Positions 1 through 12,381 of a stretch of 64,000 nt of DNA are shown here, piece after piece. Positions within the stretch are counted from its first letter, which is position 1. Every line of letters begins with the position of its first letter. The DNA is from Macrotrachela quadricornifera. Lineage: Eukaryota; Rotifera; Eurotatoria; Philodinida; Philodinidae. The notes beneath the pieces are model-generated. The model was not told where the DNA came from, did not search any database, and saw nothing but the letters and a program-made list of their open reading frames with translations. Made by a program: the position numbers and the translations under genes. The DNA is taken from NCBI GenBank assembly GCA_022393335.1, contig JAJEKB010020939.1:477600-541599 (forward strand), written 5' to 3'.

Positions 1-501
1 AGTGTAGAACAGGCTACTCTAAAAAGTGGAATAAATTTTACGCAAATGGAAGTTTATGATTGAGTATGTCTTTATGTCAATAGATTATGATTTATATAAA
101 ATGATCATTATTTAGCCTCTATTGTCCTACAAAGTTTTCTTTTCACTGAAGAATGCGAAGACAAAGAAAACTTGTGAAAATAAAGAGTGATAAGCTCATT
201 AGTAATGAAATCAAATTCCAGCATGACAACTGTAGTTATTAAAGAGGTAAATATGATTAATCAAGGATTTGATTTGACTAGGATCGGCTGAGAAAATCAA
301 AGAATGACTCATGCCGGTATATGGGTTGGTTCGATCTAGTAGAAGCAGTTGGACCGGCATCAATAGTAGTAAAGAAAAAATCCTACTGGCTACAACCCTG
401 TTTTAACGGCCACAATAAACAGGAGAGCTTCAACTTGTTTTTCCCTTCGTAAACTGAATTTCAGACGATGGCTAAAAATGACAAATATAGTGGACTATAT
501 C
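1..501. other. No gene seen; short hairpin
   Basis: No convincing coding region. An 8-base perfect inverted repeat (ATGCCGGT at 311-318, ACCGGCAT at 353-360) could form a stem with a 34-nt loop. The stretch could hold a terminal exon of the neighbouring minus-strand LDLa gene, because that gene's stop codon lies inside a consensus splice donor, but no downstream exon is recognisable. Confidence 0.4.
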
Positions 502-2268
502 TTACTTGAATTTTTCAAACTCTTTGAATACATCGAATCCATCGCAAATTTCTTGATAATTGATCACTGGTTCTTTCTGAAGATTTATCTCTCGAAGATA
601 TTGACAATTAAATTCGTCTGTACAACTTGCAAAGAATAATTCATCATGGTGGTTGTAACAGTCCTGAACACCATCCTGGATTAATTGTCGTGGAACACAT
701 TCATCATCATCACAACTAAATCGATCAGGTAGATAACATGCTAGCGAATAATTGACACCACGTCTAGTTTCTTCTTCTCCCCAGTCTAACCACGGTGGAC
801 AGTCATTAAATTGATGATCAAGTATGCGATAAGGAGATATGGATAGATTGGATCCGCACTTATACAGTTCCGAATGTGTTTTTTGATGAGTGCAATGAGA
901 AAAAAGACTTTGAATGAGGAGTACGAGTCTGGTACCCAAGTAACTAGAATTTGATTTTTCCATGAATGTATCAAAGTGGAACGCTATAGACAACGTACAA
1001 TCGAACCCATCGTAAATCAAATCTGAACTATCATAATAGATATTACAGATCGATCGATTCCAACATATATAATCAGGATAAATGTTATCCCACAACTTAT
1101 TTGAAGTGTACAAAAGTCGAACAAATGAAAATATAAAAGGACCTGGTGGAAAAAAGAAAAATTCCGAACATAATCTTTCCACATCATTGATGAATGACAA
1201 CTCTTCACAATGTTGTTGAATCCCATTCTGACATGGTTCAAAGAGGCAAAGAATATTGAAGCTACACATCATTGTAATGAAGCATGAATCATTAACACCT
1301 GACTTGTAGTATGGATGAAAAAGAGTTTTAAGGATAAAAGCATCACGTAAATTCGCGCAAATACGTTCTTCATTACGCTCAATAGAAAGATGTTGTCCAT
1401 CACCACATGGCAAAAAATTGAGGCCAAGTTTATGTTCTTCACACTCAGCTGTTGCCGTTTGCAAAGAGCACATTCGATACGAATCTATTGAACTATGATT
1501 AACAACTCTTGGCTCATCATATCGATCGGGACAATCAAATGTGCGATCAAGAAGAAAACTACGTGGAATACATAGACCATTTCGACATCGATATTCAGTT
1601 TTTGCATCACAATCATTGAATTCCATAGTTAGAAAATGTTCTTCGTCCATACCATTAGTGCAATGAACAATACCGTCATTAATTTCTCTCCAATCAAGAC
1701 AAAAACCAGTATATGTGGTACAATTAAAATGAGTATAACATGTTGTAGAATTTTGTTCATTCATCCGATACAAATCATTTTTGTTCATTTCACTTATCTT
1801 CAATGTTATCTTAACAATCTCATCAAACGAACTTTTTTCATTTCCCACTTTGAATCGATATTGACATTGTGTCCCAAACGAAAATCCAATTGAACAATTA
1901 CAATAAACTTGTTCATTATTATCGTTGCTTGACTTATTCAGAAGATAAACTGCATAATCATCAATTAGATCAATTGGTGCAAACCATTTCCAAAGTTGTT
2001 GTAATGTAACATTGAGTGAACGAAGTTCCTGAAATGTGAATTTAGTTCCAAAACATTCTTTCTTCGAACGAATTATGGTATGACGAATACAATAAGGTAC
2101 AAGATGATAAGTTAAACCATTTGAAGTACTCTCAAAACGATATAAACAATCATGATCGTTGTTTGATGTAGGATAATGACTATGATATAAACGATAGTAT
2201 CCTTCACATATCAAACAGAGAAGTATAAAGTGAAATAAATTCAAAAATAGCTTCATCTTAAATGACAT
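502..2268 (-). CDS. Secreted LDL-receptor class A / EGF-like domain protein
   Basis: A 588-residue, Cys-rich predicted extracellular protein. Residues 1-23 form a signal peptide with a hydrophobic core (FLNLFHFILLCLIC). An EGF-like tail (CNCSIGF...QCQY) sits near residues 122-137. LDLa-type modules are visible around residues 224-252 (YRCRNGLCIPRSF...DCPDRYDE) and 510-540 (FSCDDDECVPRQL...DCYNHHDE), with weaker Cys-rich repeats between. The acidic DCxDxxDE ends are the calcium-binding signature of LDLa repeats. Many N-glycosylation sequons support secretion. Related rotifer proteins often continue into a 7TM domain, but here the frame stops after FEKFK. That stop overlaps a good splice donor (AA|gtaagat), so the protein may continue in an unseen exon. 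Ligand and role are unknown. Confidence 0.8.
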   Translation of the reverse strand: MSFKMKLFLNLFHFILLCLICEGYYRLYHSHYPTSNNDHDCLYRFESTSNGLTYHLVPYCIRHTIIRSKKECFGTKFTFQELRSLNVTLQQLWKWFAPIDLIDDYAVYLLNKSSNDNNEQVYCNCSIGFSFGTQCQYRFKVGNEKSSFDEIVKITLKISEMNKNDLYRMNEQNSTTCYTHFNCTTYTGFCLDWREINDGIVHCTNGMDEEHFLTMEFNDCDAKTEYRCRNGLCIPRSFLLDRTFDCPDRYDEPRVVNHSSIDSYRMCSLQTATAECEEHKLGLNFLPCGDGQHLSIERNEERICANLRDAFILKTLFHPYYKSGVNDSCFITMMCSFNILCLFEPCQNGIQQHCEELSFINDVERLCSEFFFFPPGPFIFSFVRLLYTSNKLWDNIYPDYICWNRSICNIYYDSSDLIYDGFDCTLSIAFHFDTFMEKSNSSYLGTRLVLLIQSLFSHCTHQKTHSELYKCGSNLSISPYRILDHQFNDCPPWLDWGEEETRRGVNYSLACYLPDRFSCDDDECVPRQLIQDGVQDCYNHHDELFFASCTDEFNCQYLREINLQKEPVINYQEICDGFDVFKEFEKFK

Positions 2269-5200
2269 GGGTCACAAATAACTTTTATAATCACTATTTT
2301 ATATTGATAAATGAATTGGTAGAAACATAAAATTGGTAGTGTCTGTCTGTCGTTTGCTATTTTGTTAGTGCAGAAATGCATTAGATGAAATCATCAACTT
2401 TGCTCAGAAAAAAATAATTTATTATCTGCGTTGACAAATGAGAATTTACTTAGCAGCATATGGTTACTGTTTTGTGTGATTTTGAGCTACTTCCGAAAGT
2501 TAATAAAACTTAAAAAATCCAAACACAAAGAGTTGACATAAAAATGTTCACAGTAAATTTATTAACTCTTTGCTTGTAAGTTCCGATCTTGTAGTAGCAA
2601 ATTGAAATTAATTAGCACACTGAAATGGTTGAATTAAAAATTGAATTTCAATTAAACTTTTTATGTTTTTTCTAGTGTGATATTTTCAAATCAAAACACG
2701 ATTAGAATAATAATATTACTGTAATGTGAAAAGATTTAGAATATGCAAATGGACGCAGTTAGTTAGAGAATTTAGTTGAGATTGGAATTAATAGAAATAT
2801 TAAAATAATATCTATATCTATGTCTTTATTTTATAGAGAAAAAAATAGAATTGGTGAATGTATAAGTAATTAGCTTAAATAAAATAGATATGTTATATTT
2901 TTTTATGAAAGACAAATTAAAAATAAGAATGATTTAGAATTTATTATTGGCTTAAAGAGATGTTTATCTTGAATATAAGGAAAAAATAATATGTTGATTA
3001 TTTATATTTGTTTGCTTATATAGTTATTTTCTTGATCAAAGGGACATATGGGACATTGAAATTTGTATTAGATAAAAAATTTAATTTTTTTTTCTCATAA
3101 GATAGATAGATTTTTCTAGGCGGGACATGCGGGACATTGAATTTTCTTTCGTTCTGTATTTAGAAGAAGATTTTCGCTACCTATTTTTTTCTATTACGGG
3201 ACATTGAGACATTGATTTAATGAAATCTTTTTCTTTCTTTTCTATTTCCCTTTTTAAAAATTAACTTGCTGTAGTTTTTAATTTAAGGTGTAGGTTAGAC
3301 TGCTTCCAAATATTTTAATGTATAGAAATATATGTTTGTATGCATAGAATAGATGTTTGCGACGCATAAATTATATGAATGAATTATAAATTACCCCTCG
3401 CGAAATTTTTAGAAAATAGAGGTTATGTAAAATATTTTTTTTATTGACTCTCGAGCAGCGAGCTGTTGAAAATGGTGATATAGATTGGAAAGAGAAATAC
3501 AGCAATTGAATTTGACGAACATCTTTTTTCAATGCTCCTTGAAATCATAATGAATTTTCAATAGTTTAGACGGAATGATTTCGAGCAGGGTTGAAAAAAG
3601 GCAGCGAATAAAATTGTTTACTGAAATAAATATTTTCATAAAATTTATAAGTTAAATATGAAATAACTTAATTAAAAAAGTTATTATAGCAATATCACTG
3701 AATTTTCGTTTCGTAGGAACGAACCTCTACTAAGAAAATATAAAATAGAGAAATCATGGTGACACATAGATTTCATACATAAAAATATTTTTAAATGCAA
3801 GCTTTTATGAATTGTTCATTTATTAATATCAATCAAATACAATATTCATAAATATCATTTATGTATAACCTTCCAAATACAACGATAATGAAAATATTCT
3901 TTCGTAAAAAGAAAACAGAATGAATATCATAATGCTCTTACAAAAATCCATTTATAATATTCTAGTAATATTCAATTCGAATCACATAGATTTATTGATG
4001 AAGAAAACGATTTTATTTTTATTTTCAAATCTTTGTTTATGTTTAGTTTTCGTTTCTCTTTTTTTTCGCGCATTCCAAACTCAACTAAATTTCCAAGTCA
4101 ACCGTGACATATATATAACGCAAACAGACAACATTACTACGTAATAAATAATATTATTACGTAGTAGAGAACAATATCAAGGACAATAACAACGATTGTT
4201 TGACTTCGATCAACAATAATTAATGTAAGTTGAGATAAAAACAGAGATCAGAGAAAAGACGAGAGCACTACAGTAAATATCAATACATTACAACTATGTG
4301 TTTGTATATTTGTCTGCAGAGTAGTAGTTCGAATCTACAATTCAGAAATCTATCGAATCTACTCGATGCACGGTTCTTATATTCAACTTTCTAAAACTTT
4401 TCCGCAGTATATTCAAAGCCTTGAAATGGTTACTAGCATAATTTCGCGTGGAATAAGACCACAGGCAGCGAAGGCATAAGACATGAATAGGCTCCAACTT
4501 ACTCTACATTGGATTCAGTGAAATTTGCATAGACAAATGTCTGGATTTCACGGTTTGGTGGTATTAAATTTTGTAGAGTAGGCGTTACCCTAGGAAATCT
4601 TTTATTGAAAATTTTATTTCATTCAGAAAGTTGTCGAAAACTAAGCGAACAAGGCTTATCAGTGCAGCCCTTTTATGGCTAAAATGTGGAACTCACATAT
4701 TTATATAAGCTAGGAGTTGTATCACTGTTAATTTTTTTATAATGTTATTACGCTACATTGATAAAGATATGTTTGCAGCAAAGCTTTAGGGTGAAACAGA
4801 ATGATGATAAACTACAGAAATCACTTATTATGTCGCATCTACTGCAATGGAGACCTGTCTGTAAGAGGTGAGCTCGAAAAACCTCGACTTAAAACTTACT
4901 TTCACTATTTTTCTTGAAAAAAAGTATGTGAATTCCACAATGAAAACAACATATCAATCCAAATACTTGAGGCACATGGTATTTTTAAGAAGTAAAACAT
5001 GCTAATATCATGCTTGAATTACTAGAACATTGAGCGTATATTCTGCATTTAGCATTTACATGGGATTGCTCTAGGAGACATAAAAAATTCGACCAAATAA
5101 AATTTCACTCTCATTTACATGAATTATATATTGAAACTATGATCGTCAATGAGAGTATGTTAGTGGATGGATATTTTTAAAAATAATAACAATTGGAAAA

Positions 5201-5614
5201 TTTCTTTTTATCATTGATCTTAAATAAATATTTCGCATGTTTTCGTTATATTTGACAGTAAAAAAATGATACTTAATTCGTGCACATGGTATTTCTTTTA
5301 CTGTTTAGTCAGTACTATAATTATACTTGACTAGTTTGTTATAAATTAATTTGATTTGAAATAAAACACATTGGTTATATTAGCTGTATATTAGTAATGG
5401 TATCATCCTCCGTTGAACGTTCTTTTGTCATAAGAGAATATATAGTACGAAAGAACCAAAAACAAGCAAGAAAGCCAATAGCTCCTAGAAAAAGAAAGAA
5501 AAATAAAAAATATTTATAGCTTTCGTTAACTCCTTATTTAGAGCAGGAACTCTACATTCATGTCAAAATAAAAAACTCGTATAATATATTTTACCATAAA
5601 ATGAATATTTTATT
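2269..5614. other. Long AT-rich intergenic stretch with short diverged repeats
   Basis: No supported gene. Three related short repeats built on gggacat/gggacattga occur at 3041-3060, 3120-3140 and 3196-3215. A single short open frame at 3920-4144 has AT-rich, low-complexity composition and I do not accept it. The 4440-4580 stretch is less AT-rich but matches nothing I recognise. Confidence 0.5.
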
Positions 5615-6801
5615 TCAAATTTTGGATTTAATATTACTACTATCTTCTTTACTCACCAGTGGAAAGAAATCGAATAAAGTGTTATGATAATCAAAAAAAA
5701 ACAATTTTTTTTCATCTTTTACACAAAATGACAATTTGCAAGTAAAGCACTCGATGTTGGATCGGAAATTTGTTTTCTTAGTGCTACAATATGCATATCT
5801 TCTTCTTCTTCTTCGTTGTCCTTTCACAGGCAAATGCATTTCATTGACAAAATTAAGGACAGTTTTTGATGATGTTAATTTCGATTTGTTTTTAATGCTG
5901 TTCGATGTAATCATGGATTTGCAATCTTCTCGTTCCATTTTATTTTGCTCGGCAAAATCCGATAGAATACCTGCTCGACCAGGTCTAATAGTTCCATAGG
6001 CTTTTATGTTTTGTACCTTCAAATTTTCTAATAGTCTGAGAGAAATGAAAAAATTATCGAAATATAAATATTTTCCTCGGAAATTGTGACCGGAGATAAG
6101 ATCGAAAACAACGCGTTCGCCCAAAGGTGTTTCTTTTCCACTGATTTCCTCTTTTCCTAAATAGATTTGAAAGTTGAATAAATAGCCAGTGATTGGATCA
6201 CATAAACACCAAACTTTATAACCTCTGTTTATTGGTTTTAGAGGCAAATATTGCTTGAGGCTTGATCTTCCTTTGAACTCTATCATACTCTCGTCTATTG
6301 TTCCATAGTAGTCAGAGCTATCATTTTTTTGAAAATTTCTTCGTAATATTTCAGTAAAATCTTTAACTTTGTAAATTTTGCTGTGCTCTTTAGATCCTCT
6401 TTTTGGTTCTAATGAGTTATCAGCCAAATGTAAATTATAAAAAATTCCTTCCAGCTACTCGTTTTTTTCTGCTTGTTATTTCGTTCATTTCCTTTTCTAT
6501 AAATGTTTGTTTGATCCGTGATCAAGTTTAAAATTTCTTCAGTAAAAAACGTCCTAAAGACTGCAACTGGAGTTCTCTCTGCGAGAGAGATTGAAGTAAA
6601 GCCGCCATTCGTGATATAAAGTTCATTGATTGAATCCAGCTCCTCTGCATATTCATCCACATCTTGATCAGACAATTCAAGTTCATAGATTTTATCGACC
6701 AGTTCATCATAAGCAAAATCGAAATCATTCTCGCTAATATCATCACTAGCATATGAGTCATAAAACTCGTCTTCGAGTTCATTATTTCCATAGAATTCCA
6801 T
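5615..6801 (-). pseudogene. Decayed piggyBac-type transposase
   Basis: Two overlapping minus-strand frames are pieces of one piggyBac (DDE_Tnp_1_7) transposase. The N-terminal piece starts at the ATG at 6801 with an acidic leader (EFYGNNELEDEF) and runs into a stop near 6409. The second piece, in another frame, holds the diagnostic TIDESMIEFKGRSSLKQYLP and the GYKVWCLCDPITGY block, then YLYFDNFFISLRLL. These contain the first two catalytic Asp residues. It ends in a Cys-rich zinc-binding-like tail (CSTKKTN...CFTCKLSFC). The region between the acidic leader and the first Asp is missing, as is the part carrying the third Asp. The coding remnant is about 390 codons, against roughly 550-600 for intact family members. 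It cannot be active. Confidence 0.85.
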
Positions 6802-6930
6802 TTGATTAGTTTTTGTTGTAAAAACGATATAAAGACTACAAGTTGGAAAGCGAAATAATATCCTTTGAAAATTCAAGAACAACGTAAATTCGTTAATGAA
6901 AACGAAAGTATATATATATATGCTTAACAA

Positions 6931-7671
6931 AGAATCAGAACATTTTCGAAAAATAAAAGATCAGAGGAGAAGAGAGAAATTATATGACATCACTATATCT
7001 TAGCAGCAAGAACAAAAGATATTTGAAAGAATTTATATGTGAAGACACATGTAGCTGTTTATGACCTTAATGACCTTACATATTAAATAGTTTAATGTGA
7101 ACTAAACATTATTTTCTTTGCTGAAAAATAGGTGGTCCAAAAATGGACCACTGGTCCTCAAAGGATTATTGAAATTAAACCGATTCTGAACACTCATAAT
7201 GTTGATAATCTACAACGACGTCTAGTACGCAATTGATAATTCAGTGATATAAACAATGAATAAATTATTTTATAATTAAATATTTATTAAGTGCCAATAT
7301 TTTACAACAAGATAGCTTTTGATGAAACTCAAAATATAATTGTACACTATTTTCACTTTTAGTTGCCTATATATTGTCTTTTTCATATTATATTGTATCT
7401 ACTGTAGTACATAAATTGCCATTTTTATATTTCTCTTGTCTACTTAGAGCTACATACGTTAATACTTTTTTTATATTACAATGCACAGCCCTGATGAGTA
7501 TGATTATATTAATAATAAAAGCACGGAACGGATCGGAAAATTGAATTGCATTTTTTTTCAATTATTATTAATTTTAATATTTCAACGACACAATCGATTA
7601 TTGAAAAGCAAAAATTAAGAATAGTAGATTGTATTTGTCTCTTCTAAAAAAAAGATAGATCAGTGTGTTTT
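6931..7671. other. Intergenic region, no gene
   Basis: AT-rich spacer between the piggyBac remnant and the transporter gene. Apart from the palindromic sequence at 7131-7164 I see nothing functional. Confidence 0.4.
7131..7164. repeat. Palindromic tip, possible piggyBac terminus
   Basis: GTGGTCC (7132-7138) pairs perfectly with GGACCAC (7145-7151), and GGACC (7145-7149) also pairs with GGTCC (7153-7157). Read outward on the minus strand it ends CCTTTGAGGACC, like the C-rich palindromic ends of piggyBac-like elements. It lies about 330 bases upstream of the transposase remnant. No matching opposite end and no intact TTAA pair were found. Confidence 0.4.
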
Positions 7672-10381
7672 TCAATAGAAGATATTTCCATTGCATAATT
7701 CACTTGCGGAGCAACAGGAGAAACAAATGTTGATGGAATTGTTGATATAACAGATTTCTTTAGTTTCTAAATATATCAATAAACGATTCTTTATGTTAAC
7801 AGAAGAATAAAATAGAGTGTTGAAACTTCTTCTCATGATTAGAAGGAAAAGATGGTATTCCTTTCGAAACCTTTCAGCTTGAGTAAAACAATTCAAACTC
7901 ACACAATTACATAGACTCTCATCCTCATTCTCAAATAAATGAATTTTCTTAATAACCTGTATAAATGTGTTTCCATCTGCCTTGTAAATGGTATGTATTG
8001 CTCCGATTGGTATTGGAATAATTGATAAAAAAGCAATAAACCATCCTAGAATTTGTGACCATAATGGATAAACATAATCTCTTCCGTAACGAATTGGTTT
8101 CATATCAATTAAACTTAATATCCATATTAACTAAATAATTCTTCAATTAAATTTTCTTAATAGAAATAAATAATTTAACTTACTAAAATAAGTAATGGAG
8201 ATATCACGTACCAACAAATTAAAAAAAATATATTCGCTTTTTTTCCATTCATTTCTTCAACATTCAACGAAAGACGTTTTGCACCTAAATTATATCTAAT
8301 ATATAAATAAAAGTGAAATATTTCATATTTTACCATAAAACCAAACAATAGCAATTACTTCAAAAAATGCAATATACATTAATGAAATACCAGCAGCAAA
8401 ATGATCAACCAATGTAAAAAAATAGATTCCACCCTTTATCATTCAATAAATAGAGTTTCAATCAAAAAAATTCATTTTTTACCTTAGTAAGATAAATAAT
8501 TCCTATAAGAAATGTTACAAAACAAATGATTAAAACACAATATTCTCGTCTTTTAAAATATTTTCCAAAATGATCTTCAATTGTTGTTGCAATTACTTCA
8601 ACCATTGTAAACTAAATATTCATTTATAAAAGATTAACATTCTTAAATATTTAACTTACTTGAGAATCAATACCGAGAAGTAATAACATAACAAAAAAAA
8701 GTATTGACCATAATGGAGCCCATTTCATTGTACTAATAGCTTCAGGATACACAGAAAAAACTAAACCAGGACCTAAACAATTAAATATTTCTTCTATTTT
8801 TTTTATTCTTATTAATATTACCTTGAGAAACAACATTATCAATATTTGTCTTTTGTGAATATGCAATATAACCAAGAACAGAAAATATTGCTGTTCCAGC
8901 AATAATACTTGTACATGCATCAAGAATAACTACAGGTAAAACATCTCTAAATAACTCACTTTCTTTTTATATGAAAGAAAAAAAAAAAAGAATAAAATAA
9001 CCTGATTATATTATTATTAAATTGATTATAACTTGACATAGCAATTAATGATCCAAATGAAATTCCAATTGAATTAAAATTTTGTTGTGCTGCTTTTAAC
9101 CATACTTTAGCTTTTAATAAATCTTTCCATTTAGGTTTAAAAAAATAATTTAATCCTATTTTTGATCCTGGAAGAGTGCATCCACGAATAACCAATATTA
9201 ATAACACAAAATATGGAAATGTTGCTTAAATATTAAATAAATCTTTTTCAAAAAATATATTCTTTAATCTTACCAGTTACATAAACAACCTAAAATAAAA
9301 CAAATTCAAATAGAATATTCCAGCTCTCGACAGTCTATGGTCACTTTCATAGAATTTGAGATTTTAAAAGAATCGTTATATCTCCGAGTCCTATCGTTTC
9401 GTAGATCGATAGAGTTTAATATCTTATTGTTGATTTGTCAACGAGAATATTCTGATAGTTAAAATACTTCTCAAGGAAAGAAAATGTAAACTGACTTTTC
9501 CAGTATGCTTGACACTTTTCCAAATACAAAAATAAACAACAACCCAAAGAATAGCTGAACATGCTACTAATTCCCATCTTATCGAACCAATATGATTAAT
9601 TGATGATGTAATTTGAAGAACTTTATATCTTAAATAGATTGTTAAAATAAAAATAATTTCAATTTCAATAATCACCTATAGTATTCATCTCCTGGTGATA
9701 ATGTTTCATTCATTTTAATTGTATTATTTAATAATTGAAGATTATATGGATCATAACATGTATCTAATTAAATACATATTATTTAAACAATTAAAATAAA
9801 ACGATAATCTAACCTTGATTCCATGAATTTTGACATCCTTTCCATGGAACATCTTTACCAAATGAATTAATTAAATAATATAATGCCCAAGCAAGTATTA
9901 CAATATAATAAGTAACAAGCCAATATGTCATTATTACAGTAGCTATACCAGTACCTTTGAAAAATAAAAAAACAAATTTTTTTCTTAAGTAAATCTTCTC
10001 TAAATACCTTTTAATAAGGGACAAATTTTTGCTAATGCTCCAACAGGACCTTTTCGTGTATATTGACCTAGTCAAAAGAATTAAATATATTTCTATTTAA
10101 TATTTTTTAATATAATTACCAATAATTAATTCCATATACATTAAAGGAAATCCACAAAAGATTAATGTAATAAAATATGGAATTAAAAATGCTCCTAAAT
10201 ATAAACAAATAAAAAAGAAAAAATCAAATTTTCTTCAACCTCCTCCACTTGAATAACATAAATATGGAAATCTCCAAATATTTCCAAGACCAACAGCATA
10301 ACCAATACAAGCTAAGATAAATTCAATTTTCTTCGACCATTGTGGACGATTTCCTCTCAATTCTTCTTCATTCATCGACAT
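7672..10381 (-). CDS. SLC6-family Na+/Cl- coupled amino acid/neurotransmitter transporter, 14 exons
   Basis: Plasma-membrane sodium-coupled transporter. My exon chain on the minus strand is 10240-10381, 10120-10194, 10008-10067, 9814-9954, 9676-9763, 9496-9628, 9274-9289, 9002-9224, 8822-8946, 8660-8772, 8483-8611, 8334-8433, 8184-8284 and 7672-8130. It totals 1905 nt, or 634 residues, as expected for the family. The TM1 signature [18 protein letters not shown] is complete. Gly rather than Asp in that motif argues for an amino-acid, GABA or taurine-like substrate over monoamines. Further hallmarks are the EL2 Cys pair ([11 protein letters not shown]), [31 protein letters not shown] and [14 protein letters not shown]. 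Most introns are about 50 nt; the one between exons 6 and 7 is about 206 nt. The start is the first of two near-adjacent ATGs. Exact substrate is unknown. Confidence 0.9.
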
Positions 10382-11564
10382 TTTTCGAAATATATTAATT
10401 CAAATTTCTTTTAAGAAATATTTTATTATTCTATCAAACCTTTTCTTTATCTCATTTTCTATAGATTAACAAACAAAGATCAATGATCATTATTACAACA
10501 CAAATACATACCCTTTAGATGTGATATTTCAACATAACTATATCTTTTTCTTTTTTTCTTTAGAATGTTATAAGCTTTATGTATGAAAAAAAATTCTCTT
10601 TTCATAACATAGAATTAGTTGATTGTGTAGTTTACTTTGCAAGTATATTAATTTAGAAAACTAAAGAAGAAATAGATTTTTATTATTCGAAAATTATTTG
10701 GTATCAAGATGATTCAATCTAATTATTAAAAAAAAATCATCGTTGTGCACTTTTCTTGTCATTTTCATTCTCTTCGTCTTTTATATATAATCAAAATCTC
10801 AGTCAGACAAAATAAACTAGTGATAAACAACCCCACCATTCATTCAATTTTTCAATTATTTTAATCAAAGAGAATAACACTTTTTGTTGTTTGATTAAAT
10901 ATTAGCAAGTTAACAGAAATGTGAACTTACATAAACTACTAAGATGAGAAAGAACAAATCAAATTGTCTTAAGAAACAACCGAGTACAAAGGACAGTTAT
11001 TCGCACTCAATTACAGCAGGAGATTTTACTGTTGTATCAGATTTATGGGAAAAGAAATAGCCATTCAGAATCTGTATTTGAAGAGCTTTCTAAGTGTGTG
11101 TATTGAAAACAGATTATACAACTAAATGTTAGGAGTTATCGTTATTTTCTAGAACAATATCTTCTATGTAAAACATAATTTTGTTTAAAATACTTTTTTT
11201 TTAAAAAATTAGCCTTTAATAACTTAAAAGATTGCTGACTTTCTTCTACTCAGAAATAGTTCAGGATTAGACATGAGCGGGACGGGCCTTTTTTTGGTTC
11301 TCGGTCCCGGTCTAAAGAATTTTTTATCGTGATCTTGGTCCAGAACCCATCTCTAGTGATGACTAATTAACAAACACATTTGAAATTAATACGTTCCATT
11401 AAATATAATATTTTTAAATCATTAATTTTTTTTCTTACTTTTTTAAGCAGATCACTTTCAAATCAATAATATAATCGAGTGAAATGGTTTCTTTTTAAAT
11501 TACAAATAATGATCAAAGTTTTTATTTTTTCATTTTTATTACGAATTATCAACATTTATTAGTT
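10382..11564. other. Intergenic region with a possible small MITE
   Basis: No gene seen. At about 11269-11357 a GC-richer island has imperfect inverted ends (TAGACATGAGCGGG and, reversed, TAGAGATGGGTTCT). This resembles a short non-autonomous DNA transposon, but I could not confirm a target-site duplication. Confidence 0.35.
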
Positions 11565-12026
11565 TTAGCAAGAACATCCACTAATGTTAATTAATTCTGA
11601 AGGACATTGAACTTTAGTATAAGTCATTGTAGGATTATCAGTTCCTTTAAACCAATCAAATCTAAATAAACATCCATTTCGAATTTCTTCAGGAAGAGAA
11701 TAACAATCTTGACGAGAAGAAATATCACCATATCGTTGACCCCAACCATTACTAGATGCATTCCATTGACGTGTACATACATTAAATAATCCAACACCTC
11801 CTCCAGGAATTTGTAAATCAAATTGATGTTCACCAACATCAGATTCACTATTAGTAATTTGAACAATCATTGTTTTACCTTGAACTGGATAACTATTAAA
11901 AACTAATTTATAACAAGTACAACATCGATCTTGTTCACTTAATCCTGGAATATGTGCAGCAGCAAATCCATATGCTAATTGATCATTTATAGCCCAAGGT
12001 ATTTGATTATTACAAGTATAAGGGGT
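11565..12026 (-). pseudogene. GH45 endoglucanase, 5'-truncated
   Basis: The open stretch gives 153 residues matching the C-terminal three quarters of glycoside hydrolase family 45 (endo-beta-1,4-glucanase). It begins YTCNNQIPWAINDQLAYGFA, followed by CCTCYKLVF, the IPGGGVGLFNVCTRQW loop, YGDISSRQDCYSLPEEI, GCLFRFDWFKGTDNP and VQCPSELINISGC. Cys spacing and the acid/base-loop region fit the family. What is missing is the N-terminus with the signal peptide and the YWDCCKPSC block carrying the nucleophilic Asp. Directly upstream there is an in-frame TAG and repetitive sequence, not a splice acceptor, and I found no YWDCC exon up to 12400. It is probably a truncated copy. GH45 genes in rotifers, nematodes and beetles are generally thought to derive from horizontal transfer. 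Confidence 0.8.
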
Positions 12027-12085
12027 CTACGACAATTGGTTGAACAACAATTAGTCGCATAACAAATTGGTCGTACACATAGAGT
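12027..12085. repeat. Short degenerate repeats at the GH45 breakpoint
   Basis: The sequence immediately beyond the truncated GH45 frame contains variants of a unit acaattggt/acaattagt/acaaattggt alternating with tcg or gaac. It is unlike the flanking coding sequence and marks where GH45 homology stops. Confidence 0.4.
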
Positions 12086-12381
12086 AAGAAAGAGAATATT
12101 TCATTAAATAACAAAAAAATTATACAACTATGTTAAGAATAAGATATCAACAAGTATAATAGAAATTAGTATACAGCCCATAAGTTTCAGTTTTTTTTAA
12201 AACTACGTTTTCATCTATAATCAAATATATTTTTTCAGTGAAATATTTTGTTAACTATCTTAATTTTGAAATTTTTAAGTTTTATCAAATAAATAAATTT
12301 TAACTTAGATTATAAATATAAGAATAATTTTTCCTTTTCTTTTTAGTTGTATTTTATTGATATTGACGAAATAATAAAATA

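Noticed and set aside
3920..4144. 74-codon frame
   Set aside because: AT-driven composition, no motif, isolated in an intergenic region.
4320..4380. Possible tRNA-like ttcgaatc stretch
   Set aside because: No acceptor stem or cloverleaf could be built around it.
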